Both the position numbers and the translations under genes were made by a program. Under the pieces are notes generated by a model. That model was not told the DNA's origin, did no database searches, and saw only the letters and a list, made by a program, of their open reading frames with translations. 64,000 nucleotides of DNA from Gavia stellata. Its lineage: Eukaryota; Chordata; Aves; Gaviiformes; Gaviidae. Location of the stretch: the NCBI RefSeq assembly GCF_030936135.1, contig NW_026776913.1, positions 1,798,001 through 1,862,000 on the forward strand, in the 5' to 3' direction. Shown one piece after another: positions 10,734-21,332 of the stretch (position 1 is the first letter of the stretch; the number at the start of each line of letters is the position of its first letter).

Positions 10734-11753
10734 ATGTCCAACAGCAGCTCCATCACCCAGTTCCTCCTCCTGGCATTCGCAGACACGCGGGAGCTGCAGC
10801 TCTTGCACTTCTGCCTCTTCCTGGGCATCTACCTGGCTGCCCTCCTGGGCAATGGCCTCATCATCACCGCCATAGCCTGCGACCACCACCTCCACAGCCC
10901 CATGTACTTCTTCCTCCTCAACCTTTCCTTCATCGACCTGGGCTTCGTCTCCACCACTCTCCCCAAAGCCATGGCCAATTCCCTCTGGGACACCAGGGCC
11001 ATCTCCTATGCAGGATGTGCTGCCCAAGTCTTTTTTGTTTTATTTTTGATGTCAGCAGAATTTTTTCTTCTCACTGTCATGGCCTTCGACCGCTACATTG
11101 CCATCTGCAAACCCCTGCACTATGGGAGCCCCCTGGGCAGCAGAGCTTGTGCCAAAATAGCAACAGCTGCCTGGGGCAGTGGGTTTCTCAATTCTCTTCT
11201 TCACACTACCAATACATTTTCACTACCACTTTGCGAAAGCAATGCCTTGGACCAGTTCTTCTGTGAAATTCCCCCAGTCCTCAAGCTCTCCTGCTCAGAC
11301 TCCTACCTCAGGGTAGCTGGGCCTCTTAGTTTTAGTGCTTTTCTATTCTGGGGTTGTTTTATATTCATCTTGCTGTCCTATGTGCAGATCTTGAGGGCCG
11401 TGTTGAGGATCCCCTCTGAGCAGGGACGGCACAAAGCCTTTTCCACATGCCTCCCTCACCTGGCCGTGGTCTCCCTGTTTACCTGTACTGGCACATTCGC
11501 CTACCTCAAGCCCCCCTCCATCTCCTCTGCAGCTCTGGATCCAGTGATGGCAATGCTGTACTCGGTGGTGACCCCAGCCTTGAACCCCCTCATCTACAGC
11601 ATGAGGAACCGGGACCTCAAGGATGCCATGAAGAAAGTGATTTTAGGGATGTTTCCCATGTATCCCATTGCTGGACTGTCCTTTGTTTGCTCTTTTGTCC
11701 TTTTTGTTTTCATTATCTTTGTTGTTATTAGCCTTTACTGTGTTTCTACATAA
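10734..11753 (+). CDS. Olfactory receptor, OR14-like (gamma-c), intact, with long C-terminus
   Basis: Seven-transmembrane odorant receptor of the olfactory-neuron plasma membrane, signalling through a Golf-type G protein; 339 aa. Start chosen at MSNSSS because all paralogues begin there and an acceptor AG (10709-10710) lies just upstream; the open frame before it is intron. Visible: N-glycosylation site N3-S-S, TM1 GN at 39-40, PMYFFLLNLS 56-65, C95 pairing with an EC2 cysteine (C167/C177/C187), MAFDRYIAIC 116-125, SYVQIL 215-220, KAFSTCLPHL 234-243, PALNPLIYSMRN 281-292. Odd points: F118 where the paralogues have Tyr; S132-P133 where they have T-L; and a 47-residue tail whose residues 312-336 are strongly hydrophobic. 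Usual OR length is about 310. Ligand unknown. Confidence 0.96.
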   Translation: MSNSSSITQFLLLAFADTRELQLLHFCLFLGIYLAALLGNGLIITAIACDHHLHSPMYFFLLNLSFIDLGFVSTTLPKAMANSLWDTRAISYAGCAAQVFFVLFLMSAEFFLLTVMAFDRYIAICKPLHYGSPLGSRACAKIATAAWGSGFLNSLLHTTNTFSLPLCESNALDQFFCEIPPVLKLSCSDSYLRVAGPLSFSAFLFWGCFIFILLSYVQILRAVLRIPSEQGRHKAFSTCLPHLAVVSLFTCTGTFAYLKPPSISSAALDPVMAMLYSVVTPALNPLIYSMRNRDLKDAMKKVILGMFPMYPIAGLSFVCSFVLFVFIIFVVISLYCVST

Positions 11754-11814
11754 ATGTTGAGATTCTCCTTACTTCTGCTGATTAATGAGCCTGCTCTGTC
11801 TTCCCTGGCTCTGA

Positions 11815-11820
11815 AATAAA
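11815..11820 (+). terminator. Polyadenylation signal AATAAA for the OR at 10734
   Basis: AATAAA lies 62 bp after the stop codon. The equivalent hexamer is kept in the dead inverted copy (TTTATT at 24665-24670). Confidence 0.6.
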
Positions 11821-12255
11821 AGTCTGTCTTTCACTGGGACAGAGCTACACTCTCATAGCATTTCTGAAATCAAATGGGATCTCCCCAGTGTGCTGACTGA
11901 AGTTTGGGCTCTTCTTCCAAAGCTGATGGCAGCAACAGGCCCAAGGAATTTCACCTCAAAAGGGCCTTTCTCTCCTTGGAATTGAGAGAGAAACTCTCGT
12001 GGTCACATTGTCACAGCTGTTAGAGACCCAGGTCTGGATCTTGGGCTCACCCTTTGGTGTATGGTGACCGTGGAGATGGTAAATGAGCACTGAGTTACAC
12101 ACCCAGGGCTGTCCCACATACGACTGTGCAGAAGACGTCCTCCAGGAGGGGAATCTACAGCTACCTGGAGAGCCTGGGGGTTCTGCAGGGGCAGCACGTT
12201 CCTGGGGTGGGCAGTGACTGGATCCTCCCAAAGTGAGAGGTCACCCAACGGGGAA

Positions 12256-13303
12256 TCACTCAAAGGAAATTGTTAAATGCCGGTCTCGGCGAGGAAATAC
12301 AGATGGACACACCTGACCAACTCCAGCAGGGAACAGCACCTTTGCAGCACCCACAGCACCGGCAGAACACACACAGGCATGAGTATCACAACCGGCTCCA
12401 TCCCGCTCCCTTCTCAAGCTGGTCTGGTGTGCAGGTGACAAGTGGTCTGTGCAGATCCTGCAGCGCTTACCCACGGGAACGGTCCTCACGGTCCCTCCAG
12501 TGTGGGCCTGCGCTTGGGTCTGCCCAAGTGCCCTGCCCAGACCCGGGGCCGTTATCCACTTGGCAGCTCCAGCCCTGCCTCTCTCCACACCCTGGTGTCC
12601 TCCTGCTGCAGCCAGCCCCTGGATTTCACCAGCAAAGCGTGTACATGCATTCGCCCCAAACACACAGGCAATAGTGAGCACTCTCACCCAGCAAATAGCC
12701 GGAGCAGAGTTTAATAAGACAGTGGACAGAGCATGGAGATCAGGCTCAGGGTTTGGACAGACCAGCACTGAGCAGCCCCCTACCCCCATGCAGCTGGCCC
12801 CTTGCATATGGAGGGGAAATTCAATTTACGATTGCTCAGCAGGGGTCATTTGTGACCCAGGAATGATCTGGCAGGGAGGGCAAGGAGGCCCAGCTGCAGA
12901 AGGGGTTAAACTGGCTGGAAGCAGGGATGCCAGAAACAGAAGGACTTCCTGTAAGGGAGTGAAGTTTCCCTGGGTGATGAGATCAGCAACAGCCTCCGCA
13001 TTGTCTTGTAGCCATCCTGGAGTGGGAGCGCTCAGGGGCCCAAGCTCAGGGGCAAACTTTGGGCAGCAGAGCTGGGCTGGTGCAAGTGTAGGTAAGGAAT
13101 CTGCTTGTGACGCGTATTTGCAGACTCCTTGTAGAAACGCTTGTTGCGGTAGGACTCTGACCGATGCATTGGTCATTAAATATTTCTGTCATATTTAAGC
13201 ACAAAAGTCTGTTTAATTTACCTCACGGGGTACCATAAAAATTCCCCGAGAGCTTGAAGGGTATGGGAAGCCCATGTAAAACCTCGTTCGGGGTGCCCCA
13301 ATT
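12256..13303 (-). mobile_element. LTR-like / ERV-derived sequence, uncertain (fossil)
   Basis: 'cacccagcaaatagccggagcagagtttaataagac' at 12687-12720 resembles text at 61350-61390 and looks like the antisense of an ERV LTR polyadenylation region. The segment ends at a primer-binding-site-like stretch (13282-13300) beside the LTR at 13304-13542. It may therefore be remnant internal plus LTR sequence of a minus-strand ERV. No gag, pol or env could be recognised. It is broken and old. Confidence 0.35.
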
Positions 13304-13542
13304 TGGCTGGGACTCCTCATGCGCATGAACAAAGATTTACCCTTCTAATTCCTTACGTTGCGTCCTAGCCTCTCTGCTCGGTCGGCACTGGCCAGTCTTG
13401 AATTTTCATGACAGTAAGCGCTGTTCAGCAATAACTAAACCATCGGTGTGTTATCAAAGCTGTTGTCATTACAAATCCAAAGCATAGCACCATACATGCT
13501 GCCACAAAGAAAATTAACTCTATCCCAGCCAAAACCAGCACA
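13304..13542 (-). mobile_element. Solo-like ERV LTR (fossil), minus strand
   Basis: On the minus strand this begins TGTGCTGGTTTTGGCTGGGA, runs through '...gagttaattttctttgtggcag', and ends in CA. It is followed after three bases by a TGG-initial primer-binding-site-like stretch (13282-13300), which looks closest to the lysine-tRNA class. The start is the common avian ERV LTR. No second LTR was found. Length about 240 bp; family uncertain (ERVK- or ERVL-like). No target-site duplication is evident. Confidence 0.6.
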
Positions 13543-13599
13543 CAGAGCCACCATTATAATTAAAAGACACATACACACGTTCAATTGCAGATACAGGCA

Positions 13600-14480
13600 T
13601 AAAATAGATCTAATTACTGATACAATTAGAGTCGGAGACACCATAACATGCACAAGTAGAGCTACATGACCAGTCACACAAATCATTACACATACAATTG
13701 CAGATACAATTACAGATCAAGATACAATCACACGTACAATCGCAGATACAAGTACAGTCACAGACACAAGCCCACATTCCATTACACCTACAACTACAGC
13801 TACTGCTCGTGATACCATTACCGATAGAGGTGCCATGACTGATAGAGGCAGGGTTAAACATACGGGTGCTGCTACAAATACAATTGAAGATACACGCACA
13901 GATGCCAGAAGAGACGCAGATGCAGGTACAATTAGACATACCGGTACCCATCTAGACACCATGACAGACACCGATACCAATACAGGCAGAGACAACACTA
14001 CCCATACCATGAGAGATACCACTGCAGATTCCCTTGCAGAAGCAGATGACACTGTAGATGCCACGGCAGACACAGATACCACTGCAGATGCCCTTGCTGA
14101 AACACACACCGTTTCGGATGCGATTGCAGATGAAGATGCCACTAGAGGTACAAATGCCACTCCAGATTCTGAGCATACGCCATAGCAGATGTACACAAAA
14201 TTGGAGGCGCGATAGTGTTGCAGATACCCTTGCAGACAGAGGTAGCATTGCTGATAGAGATACCAATTCAGAGGAAGGTACCTTTGGAGATGCAGAGAAA
14301 ATTTAATTGCAGATGGAGATACCATTGCAGATGCAGGTAGCATGGCAGATGGAGACACCATTGCAGATACAGAGAGGATTACAGATGCATAGATGATTGC
14401 AGGTGCCCATACAGGTGCAGATGCCACTGCAGATGGAGATACCATTGCAGCTACTGATACCTGTATCTCCTTCTAGTACA
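13600..14480 (+). repeat. GCAGAT-based minisatellite (12/18-bp units)
   Basis: Degenerate tandem repeat built from GCAGAT plus 6 or 12 bp, such as 'gcagatgccact' (12 bp) and 'gcagatggagataccatt' (18 bp). Copies are cleanest at 14040-14160 and 14300-14460 and decay toward 13600, where 'cagatacaattacag' forms prevail. All units are multiples of 6, so reading frames stay open on both strands (for example 13835-14185, Asp/Thr/Ala-rich). These are not taken as genes. A second array of the same family is at 61930-62490. Confidence 0.85.
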
Positions 14481-14483
14481 AGG

Positions 14484-15650
14484 TAACCCATTTATTGGAC
14501 GAGGGAAAGACTGTGGGTATTATTTACCTGGACATAAGTAAAGCCTTTGGCACCGTTTCCTAGCGCATTTGCCTGGAGAAACTGGCTGCTCATGGCTTGG
14601 ATGGGGGTACTCTTTGCTGGGTAAAAAAATGGCTTGGATGGCCAGGCCCCAAAGGGTTGTGGTGAATGGAGTTCAGTCCAGTTGGCAGCCGGTCACAAGT
14701 GGTGTCCCCCAGGGCTCAGGTTTGGGGTTGGTCTTGTTTAATATATTTATGGACGATCTGGATGAGGGGATCGAGTGCACCCTCAGTAAGTTTGCAGATG
14801 ACACCAAGTTGGGCAGGAGTGTTGATCTGCTCGAGGGTCGGAAGGCTCTGCAGAGGGATCTGGACAGGCCGAGGCCCGTTGTATGAGATTCAGCAAGGCC
14901 AAATGCCGGGTCCTGCACTTGGGTCACAACAACCCCATGCAACGCTCCAGGCTTGGGAAAGAGTGGCTGGAAAGCTGCCCCGCAGAAGAGGACCTGGGGG
15001 TGTTGATCGACAGCTGGCTGAATATGAGCCAGCAGTGTGCCCAGGAGGACAAGAAGGCCAACGGCATCCTGGCTTGTATCAGAAATAGTGTGGCCAGCAG
15101 GAGCAAGGAGGTGATTGTCCCCCTGTACTCGGCGCTGGTTAGTCTGCACCTCGACTGCTGTGTTCAGTTTTGGGCCCGTCACTACAAGAAGGACATTGAG
15201 GTGCTGGAGCGTGTCCAACAAAGACCAATGAAGCTGATGAAGGGTCCAGAGAACAAGTGTTATGAGGAATGGCTAAGGGAACTGGAGAAAAGTAGGCTCA
15301 GGGAGACCTTATCGCTCTCTACAACTACCTAAAAGGAGGTTGTAGTGAGGTGGGTGTTGGTCTCTTTTCCCAGGTAACAAGTGATAGGACAAGAGGAAAC
15401 GGCCTCAAGTTGTGCCAGGGGAGCTTTAGATTGGATATTAGGAAAAATTTCTTCACCAAAAGGGTTATCAAGCCTAGGAACAGGCTGTGCAGGGAAGTGG
15501 TTAAGTCACCATCCCTGGGGTATTTCAAAGATGCGTAGATGTGGCGCTTAGGGACTTGGTTTAGTGGTGGACATGGTAGTGTCAGGTTAACAGTGGGACT
15601 CGGTGGTCTTAAAGGTCTTTTCCAACCTAAATGATTCTATGATTTTATTT
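14484..15650 (+). repeat. CR1 LINE, 5'-truncated, RT region to 3' tail
   Basis: Starts abruptly at the minisatellite edge in 'acccatttattggacgagggaaag'. It encodes the RT stretch [15 protein letters not shown] and the catalytic FADDTKLG region (14666-14830). It then runs through [18 protein letters not shown] and [12 protein letters not shown] to the tail 'ttccaacctaaatgattctatgattt'. Frames are broken in a few places but long, so this is a relatively young copy. Confidence 0.93.
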
Positions 15651-15654
15651 TTCT

Positions 15655-16560
15655 ACTTTTTGCCCATCCCTCTGGCCTGTCTATGTCCTTTGGGATGGCA
15701 GCTGTGGACTGCAGTGTAGTTTCTGCTCTCCTCAATATAGTTGCATCTACAAATGCTATGAAAATGAACTCTCTCATCTCCTGCAGGTCATTAAAAACAC
15801 ATGAAACAGAGCAGGTAGCACGACAGACTCTTGCAGGACCCTTTTAGCTAGATGCCTCCAGGCAGAGTACCACACATTGACCTCATCCCTCTGAGCTCCA
15901 CCATCCGACTGTTGTTTTAGCCATCTACTGACTCACCCACGCAGGCCATCATATCCTAACTTGGGCACAAGAATAATGTGGGAGATGATGCTGAAAACTT
16001 CACTGACTTCCAGGTTAAAAGACAACCACTGCTCTCCCCACGCCCAGCAATCCTGTCCTTTCATCACAGAAAGCAAAGAGGATGGCGAGACACACACTAC
16101 CCTGAGTAAAACCAGACACCACCTTTTTCAGCCACCCAGAAATGGGATCTGAGTGAATGGACACACTCTGGAGCACAGCCTTGAGTTTCACTGCTCATCT
16201 GTTGTGCATTTTTGAAAGGTGCGTGCCATGTTTGGGTGCTGCCAGTCATCAGGGAGTCCCCCCAGCCTCCATCACCCTCTAAAGATGATGGAGAGTGTCA
16301 TCACTGTGAGATTGGCTTGCCCTCTCAGCTCCCTGGGATGCCGCCCCGCTTGTCCCATAGACTGGTAAGGGTTGCGTTTGCTCAGGTGACCCCTGACTTG
16401 ATCCCCATCCACCACTGGCTGATCTCCTTCAGGGTCCTGCCCTGAGCCACAGAGTCCTGCGAGACCTTGCTGGGGAACACTGAGGCAAAGAGGATAAGAG
16501 AGAATCTCAGCTCTGTCTACACCTGCTCTTATGAAACTCAGCAGTGACCACAGAGTACCT
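15655..16560 (-). repeat. Old CR1 LINE, ORF2 middle part
   Basis: On the + strand 15660-16060 follows the reverse complement of CR1 ORF2 ('gcccatccctctggcctgtc', 'ctcatctcctgcaggtcatt', 'ccctctgagctccaccatccg', 'ccactgctctcccc'). 16272-16560 on the minus strand encodes a degraded form of the pre-RT region (QQGLAGLCG...DQVRGHLSK..PYQSMG). It abuts the end of the plus-strand CR1. High divergence. Confidence 0.7.
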
Positions 16561-17040
16561 TGGTTTTCTTCTTCAACTGTTCCTGAAGTAGTAAACACTC
16601 ATTATGGTGCCCTTTCTAGTTTCCTTTGAGTTACAGTCTGGGTTATTGCAGAGCTTGGAGGATGCTGTCCTTGAAGACCAGCTGGACTGAGCTCTGCCAT
16701 CAGGTCACAGCTCTGTCTCCCACAGTAACGGCTCCAGTTTGTCCTGTCCGTGGCCCTGGCTGAGGGCATTGCTGCACATCTGGGCTGAAGCACCACAGCT
16801 GTGGCATCAGGCAGGGTCATACTTGCCATAGGGGAACCTGTTATCAAGTGTCCAAGAGCCTGGGTGAGCAAAGGCTTTGCTTCAGAGGAGAGAGATGGCT
16901 TGGACAAAAGTATTCTGGATGTCTTTTTATCCCGAGGACTACAAACCCAGAAAGAAATGTCTGAATTCAGTCAACTGAAGACATGCCCCTAGCTTGCAGA
17001 AATTAGATCCCTGCCTGTCACCTTCCTGGTGTCCTGTCTA
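16561..17040. other. Intergenic, nothing recognised
   Basis: About 480 bp before the second OR promoter block. No domain-bearing frame or repeat tail is visible. Confidence 0.5.
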
Positions 17041-17483
17041 ATGATGAAACAAACAAAACGTGATTCTCATGCCTGACTCTTTTCCTGATAGGAGAAATGT
17101 CAGTGCTGGAAAGGAGTGTCTCTCCCCAGCTGCGGGAGGGAACCTCAGTGATTGCTCCAGCCTGTTTCACAGCAGGTTCCCCTGGAGCCCCAGGGACCCC
17201 TGGGGGGAGCCCCGAGGGGCAGAGAAAGTGCCGCCTTGGGCTGCTCCTCTGCTGCTGAGCTGGGCCGGGCTCCTGGGATGGAGGGAGCTCATGGCAAGCG
17301 GGCATCACTGCGGAGAGACAGCTCTGCCCAGGAGCAGCTCCTCTGCAGAGCGCAGCAGGGCTGAGGGCACTGCCTGCAGGCACCGAGGGGAGAGGATCAA
17401 GGCAGAGAGAGGTTAAAGGCAGTCTGGGGTGGGAGGACAGAGGCGAGCTCACTGGAGGAGAAATCTTCACAGCCCTTGACACG
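17041..17483 (+). promoter_or_regulatory. Predicted promoter plus 5' non-coding exon of the OR at 19270
   Basis: Near-identical to 8803-9243 from about 17100 on. CCCNNGGG sites are at 17188-17195 and 17197-17204. The donor 'acgGTAAGTCTCTGG' has GT at 17484, and the predicted intron runs 17484-19245, ending '...ttttttggacAG'. The first 50 bp (17041-17095) differ from the other copies, so the shared block probably starts near 17090. Confidence 0.5.
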
Positions 17484-19269
17484 GTAAGTCTCTGGGTGTG
17501 GGGCAATTTAGGTACAGTTCACGGACAGATCTCCTAATGCTGGCACATCCCACAAACTCTGAGAGCTTTCAGGAAGAAGTGCCACAGGTGCTCCAGTGTA
17601 GAGGAGAAGGAGGTGCCCCAGAGCAGGGCTTCCCTGCTGCACCATCAGAGGGACAGGGCATGAGGGCTGCCTTCTGCCAGGGACGGCTGCCGGGTGTGAA
17701 GGTGGGTGTGCAGCCAGGGGTGCCCAGGGCTGTCCTTCCGAGCAGGGTCCCTGCACCCCCGGGGCTGGGTGCTGGGGCAGGGACTCTGCCGCCTGCCAGG
17801 GTCAGCACTCAGCCTGCCCAGGGAGCTCCCCACGGCACTGTGAGTGGCCCTTCAGCGCAGGGCAGGGTCCTTCTGCTGTTGAGAGGGTGCTGTGTGGGTC
17901 AGGGCTGCTCACAGCTCCACATCACTGCAGGATCTTCCCAGGAGACTTTTCAGGAAGCACAGCAAGGCAGGGGCTGCCTGAAAGGGAAGGATCCTGGTCT
18001 TTCACTCTTCTCCTCTGGGTTGTCTGGGTGGGCAATGGCACATAGAAATTAATCTCTCATTTCCGGAGGAGGCACTGAAATTCCAAGTCTGTTCCTCTTA
18101 GAGGTGAATAAAGCGGGGAGTATTGGAAATCACCATGCCGTGGTCACAGACAGCATCAGTGTCACTTTTCCAGCCTCGCCAGGGCTGGTCTGATGTTCCC
18201 CTCAGAGCCTGCACACCCAGAGATGCCCCTGGGCAGTGTCCTGCTGCAGGGAGGGCTCTGCAGGGCAGAGCTGAGCAGGCAGCGGGTGGGATAGGCTGTG
18301 TGAGCACTGCCAGGGAGGAGACACAGGGGACAGAGAACCAGCTCCTGGCAGGGACAGCTGCAGGCAGCAGAGACAGGGACGGGGTTGGGAGGACACTGCA
18401 AACAAGCACAGGGGGAGGGTGCGCTCAGGCAGCTCTCTTTCTGTGTTTCCCTGCAGATGTCTGCTGGGCACTGTCTGCGGGGCAATGAGCTGACTCTCTC
18501 TGTAGAACCTCCCATCGGAGGGACCCCCGAGTCTCTGCTTTGCCTGTCCTGTAGGGCTTGTAAGCTGCCCCCCAGAAAGGCGCAGCTCTGCTGTGGGATC
18601 CTCGGGAGTGCGGAGCCTTTCCTTGGGGGTCGGCACTCTCCTCGCAGAGTCAGTTGCTTCTCTCTGGGAGGGGTCGTGTCCTGCCATCTCCATCACAGCT
18701 CCACCTCTGGGCTGGGCTGGAGAAGAGTTTGCAGAGCTGTCCTTTGAAACAGGACTCCTCTGGTCTCATCAGAGTGCAGGTTTAGGGTTTTTTTTTAAAA
18801 GAGTAATTTGTGTCTGAAGTCATCTCCAAGGCAGCACAAGCAAAAGCACAGGGTGGATTGCAAAATGGCTGATGGACACTGCAGCTCTGTGAAAAAACAT
18901 AGACAAAATTATTAAAAAGACATGCTGGGTATCTCTGCTCCAGCCCACATTCTTTCAAGTCATGAGTGCAGATATTGAACTTTTCCATGAAAGATGTAAT
19001 ACATCTGACATCCCCTGTGAACATCGGAGATGTCACAAGTCAGCTCCCATGTACCCACTGCAGCAGAGCAAAGCTGACTCCTCAGCAGCAGAAGGGCAGA
19101 GCTCCTGCTCCTCACAGCACACTCAGCCAGCACAAACTAGAGAATGGAAATGTATTCCAAGTGCGTGGGGTTGCGATGAAAAATGGAGTGGGTTTTCTCA
19201 GAGAAATCTGTCCTAATTTTTCCTGTTTTTTCCTTTTTTGGACAGAGCCCCCAGACCAAGAGACAGAAA

Positions 19270-20205
19270 ATGTCCAACAGCAGCTCCATCACCCAGTTCC
19301 TCCTCCTGGCCTTCACAGACACGCGGGAGCTGCAGCTCTTGCACTTCTGCCTCTTCCTGGGCATCTACCTGGCTGCCCTCCTGGGCAATGGCCTCATCAT
19401 CACCGCCATAGTCTGTGACCACCACCTCCACAGCCCCATGTACTTCTTCCTCCTCAACCTCTCCCTCCTCGACCTGGGCTCCATCTCCACCACTGTCCCC
19501 AAAGCCATGGCCAAATCCCTCTGGGACACCAGGGCCATTTCCTACTTGGGATGTGCTGCTCAAGTCTTTCTGTTTGTCCTTTTCATGTCAGCAGAGTTTT
19601 ATCTACTCACTGTCATGTCCTATGACCGCTACATTGCCATCTGCAAACCCCTGCACTACGGGACCCTCCTGGGCAGCAGAGCTTGTGTCCACATGGCAGC
19701 AGCTGCCTGGGGCAGTGGGTTGCTCAATTCCCTTCTTCACACAGCCAATATATTTTCACTACCTCTCTGCAAAGGCAATGCCATGGACCAGTTCTTCTGT
19801 GAAATTCCACAGATCATCAAGCTCTTCTGCTCAGATGCCTACCTCAGGGAAGCTGGGCTTCTTGTGGTTACTGCTTTTTTCAGTTTTGGCTGTTTTGTTT
19901 TCATTGTGCTGTCCTACGTGCAGATCTTGAGGGCCGTTCTGAGGATCCCCTCTGAGCAGGGACGGCACAAAGCCTTTTCCACGTGCCTCCCTCACCTGGC
20001 CGTGGTCTCCCTGTTTCTCATCACTGCAGTGTTTGCCCACCTGAAGCCCCCCTCCATCTCCTCCCCATCCTTGGACCTGGTGGTGTCATTTCTGTACTCG
20101 GTGGTGCCTCCAGCAGTGAACCCCCTCATCTACAGCATGAGGAACCAGGAGCTCAAGGATTCCTTATGGAACCTGACCCCATGGATGCTGTTTCACCAAC
20201 AATAA
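19270..20205 (+). CDS. Olfactory receptor, OR14-like (gamma-c), intact
   Basis: Odorant receptor of 311 aa, the usual OR length. Start set at MSNSSS, shared with all paralogues; the acceptor AG at 19244-19245 is 24 bp upstream, and the 29 upstream in-frame codons cross that acceptor. Features: N3-S-S glycosylation site, LLGNGLIITA in TM1, PMYFFLLNLS, C95, MSYDRYIAIC at the TM3/IC2 border, SYVQIL, KAFSTCLPHL, PAVNPLIYSMRNQ in TM7. The tail is short and ends in LFHQQ. EC2 has the three expected cysteines. It lies in the spacer of the inverted duplication, so its orientation could flip by recombination between the arms. Odorant unknown. Confidence 0.96.
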   Translation: MSNSSSITQFLLLAFTDTRELQLLHFCLFLGIYLAALLGNGLIITAIVCDHHLHSPMYFFLLNLSLLDLGSISTTVPKAMAKSLWDTRAISYLGCAAQVFLFVLFMSAEFYLLTVMSYDRYIAICKPLHYGTLLGSRACVHMAAAAWGSGLLNSLLHTANIFSLPLCKGNAMDQFFCEIPQIIKLFCSDAYLREAGLLVVTAFFSFGCFVFIVLSYVQILRAVLRIPSEQGRHKAFSTCLPHLAVVSLFLITAVFAHLKPPSISSPSLDLVVSFLYSVVPPAVNPLIYSMRNQELKDSLWNLTPWMLFHQQ

Positions 20206-20393
20206 CCTGCCTCCCCTCCTCTCCACATTTCCCAGAGATTCTCTTAGGCCACAAGTCGGGTTTTTCCTCTTGTGATAATTCTACTCATGAAAAATTTTCT
20301 TGGTTTATACTCCTTGTGTTGAGTGTTGGTGGTGTCATGGGTCACCCTTGCTCAACACTATGTCAGCTGTGGCCTGTCCAATGGCAGCTTTTC

Positions 20394-20399
20394 AATAAA
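20394..20399 (+). terminator. Polyadenylation signal AATAAA for the OR at 19270
   Basis: AATAAA lies about 190 bp after the stop codon, followed by 'aggggatgtcccaggtgcagtgcctg'. It is the first such hexamer downstream. Confidence 0.45.
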
Positions 20400-21019
20400 A
20401 GGGGATGTCCCAGGTGCAGTGCCTGAAGGCTGGTTTCTTCCTACAAAGTTGCTTCCAAGAAAATATCCTTGGAGTTGGTCTTTTAAAGTTTCTGTTCTCC
20501 TTTTGTTCTCAGTGTTTTTGGGGTTAAGCTCATGGTAAGGTTGCGTTCCATTGGAAAAAAAAAGTTCTGGTTTTAAAAGCTCTCTTCTTGATGGCCAGTG
20601 GTGGTGCAGATGGTCCATGAGCTCCCCATTATCTCCTCAGCTTGCTACATATATGACAGTACTCCTAGCATATATCAGAGGTGTCAGGAGAACATGGGGA
20701 CTCACGCTGTGCCCTGGGGTTGGAATGACTGGAGACTCAGAAGGTGTAACTCCCTCAAAGGGAACGTGCCCCAAAAGCAAAGCATTAAATCGAGCTACCC
20801 ACAAACAAGGACTCTGCAGTTCCACTGGAAAATTGTCCCAAACCAGTCCCACACTCCCACCATTTCCGTCTCTGCCCATACAGCAGAGCCCTGAGGAGGA
20901 ACCTTTGCTGCGTGGTCACCTCTGTCCTCCTCCGAGGCTCGGTGATACCCAGCTCCACTGCCATTATTAACAGAAAGGAAACCAGGTTCCCACTGACATT
21001 TACTACACACTGATTCCCA
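20400..21019. other. Intergenic, nothing recognised
   Basis: OR 3' flank and unique sequence. The A9 run at 20558-20566 is the only low-complexity element. No domain-bearing frame is seen. Confidence 0.5.
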
Positions 21020-21332
21020 CAGCTCTTGCCACAGCTGGACTCTCAGCCCAGCCCATTCTCAGACAGCTCCAGCTACATCAGGTGCTCATGGCCTTGTCTC
21101 GACAAATATTGAAAATCTCCATCGACTGATCACCCACCAACTGGCCTGCGTCCTTGCTCCCCTGTTTGGCTCTGAGGGATTTCTCAAAAACCTCTCTCTC
21201 AGCCTCTCCTTCTCCATTGCGTGCTCCAGGCCCCAACCATCCTTCTGGCCTCTGCAGGACTCGCTCCAGGCTGTCAGGGTCCTTCTTGTGCTGGGGAGCC
21301 CCATACTAGACACAGCAGTCCTGATGTGGTCC
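21020..21332 (-). repeat. CR1 fragment cut by an LTR
   Basis: The + strand shows reverse-complement CR1: 'ggctctgagggatttctcaaaaacctctc', 'tccttcttgtgctggggagccccatactagacacagcag', 'ctgatgtggtcc'. The match ends exactly where the LTR TGTGGTGGGTTGAC begins at 21333. Diverged copy. Confidence 0.65.

Larger units (their letters stand above)
7998..12555 (+). repeat. Inverted duplication, left arm (right arm 23925-28475)
   Basis: About 4.55 kb here reappears as its reverse complement at 23925-28475. It contains the OR promoter block, the intact OR at 10734, and its 3' flank. At 7998 the outer edge frays within 'gcaccaaatcgcattctg'. At 12555 homology stops inside 'acccggggccgtta'. The arms are separated by about 11.4 kb that includes the OR at 19270. 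Arm similarity is very high by eye. Confidence 0.93.

Noticed and set aside
10698-11027. Long minus-strand open frame antisense to the OR coding exons (also at 19213, 25458 as plus, 40712, 55655), Glu/Val/Gly-rich.
   Set aside because: It is the antisense shadow of the conserved OR N-terminal exon and recurs only because that exon is duplicated. No domain; composition follows the sense codons.
13717-14445. Minus-strand frame of 242 codons with Ser/Val repeats.
   Set aside because: It lies wholly in the GCAGAT minisatellite, whose units are multiples of 6 and keep all frames open.
13600-14480. Possible CRISPR array because of regular short repeats.
   Set aside because: Contiguous degenerate tandem units without unique spacers, in a bird genome.
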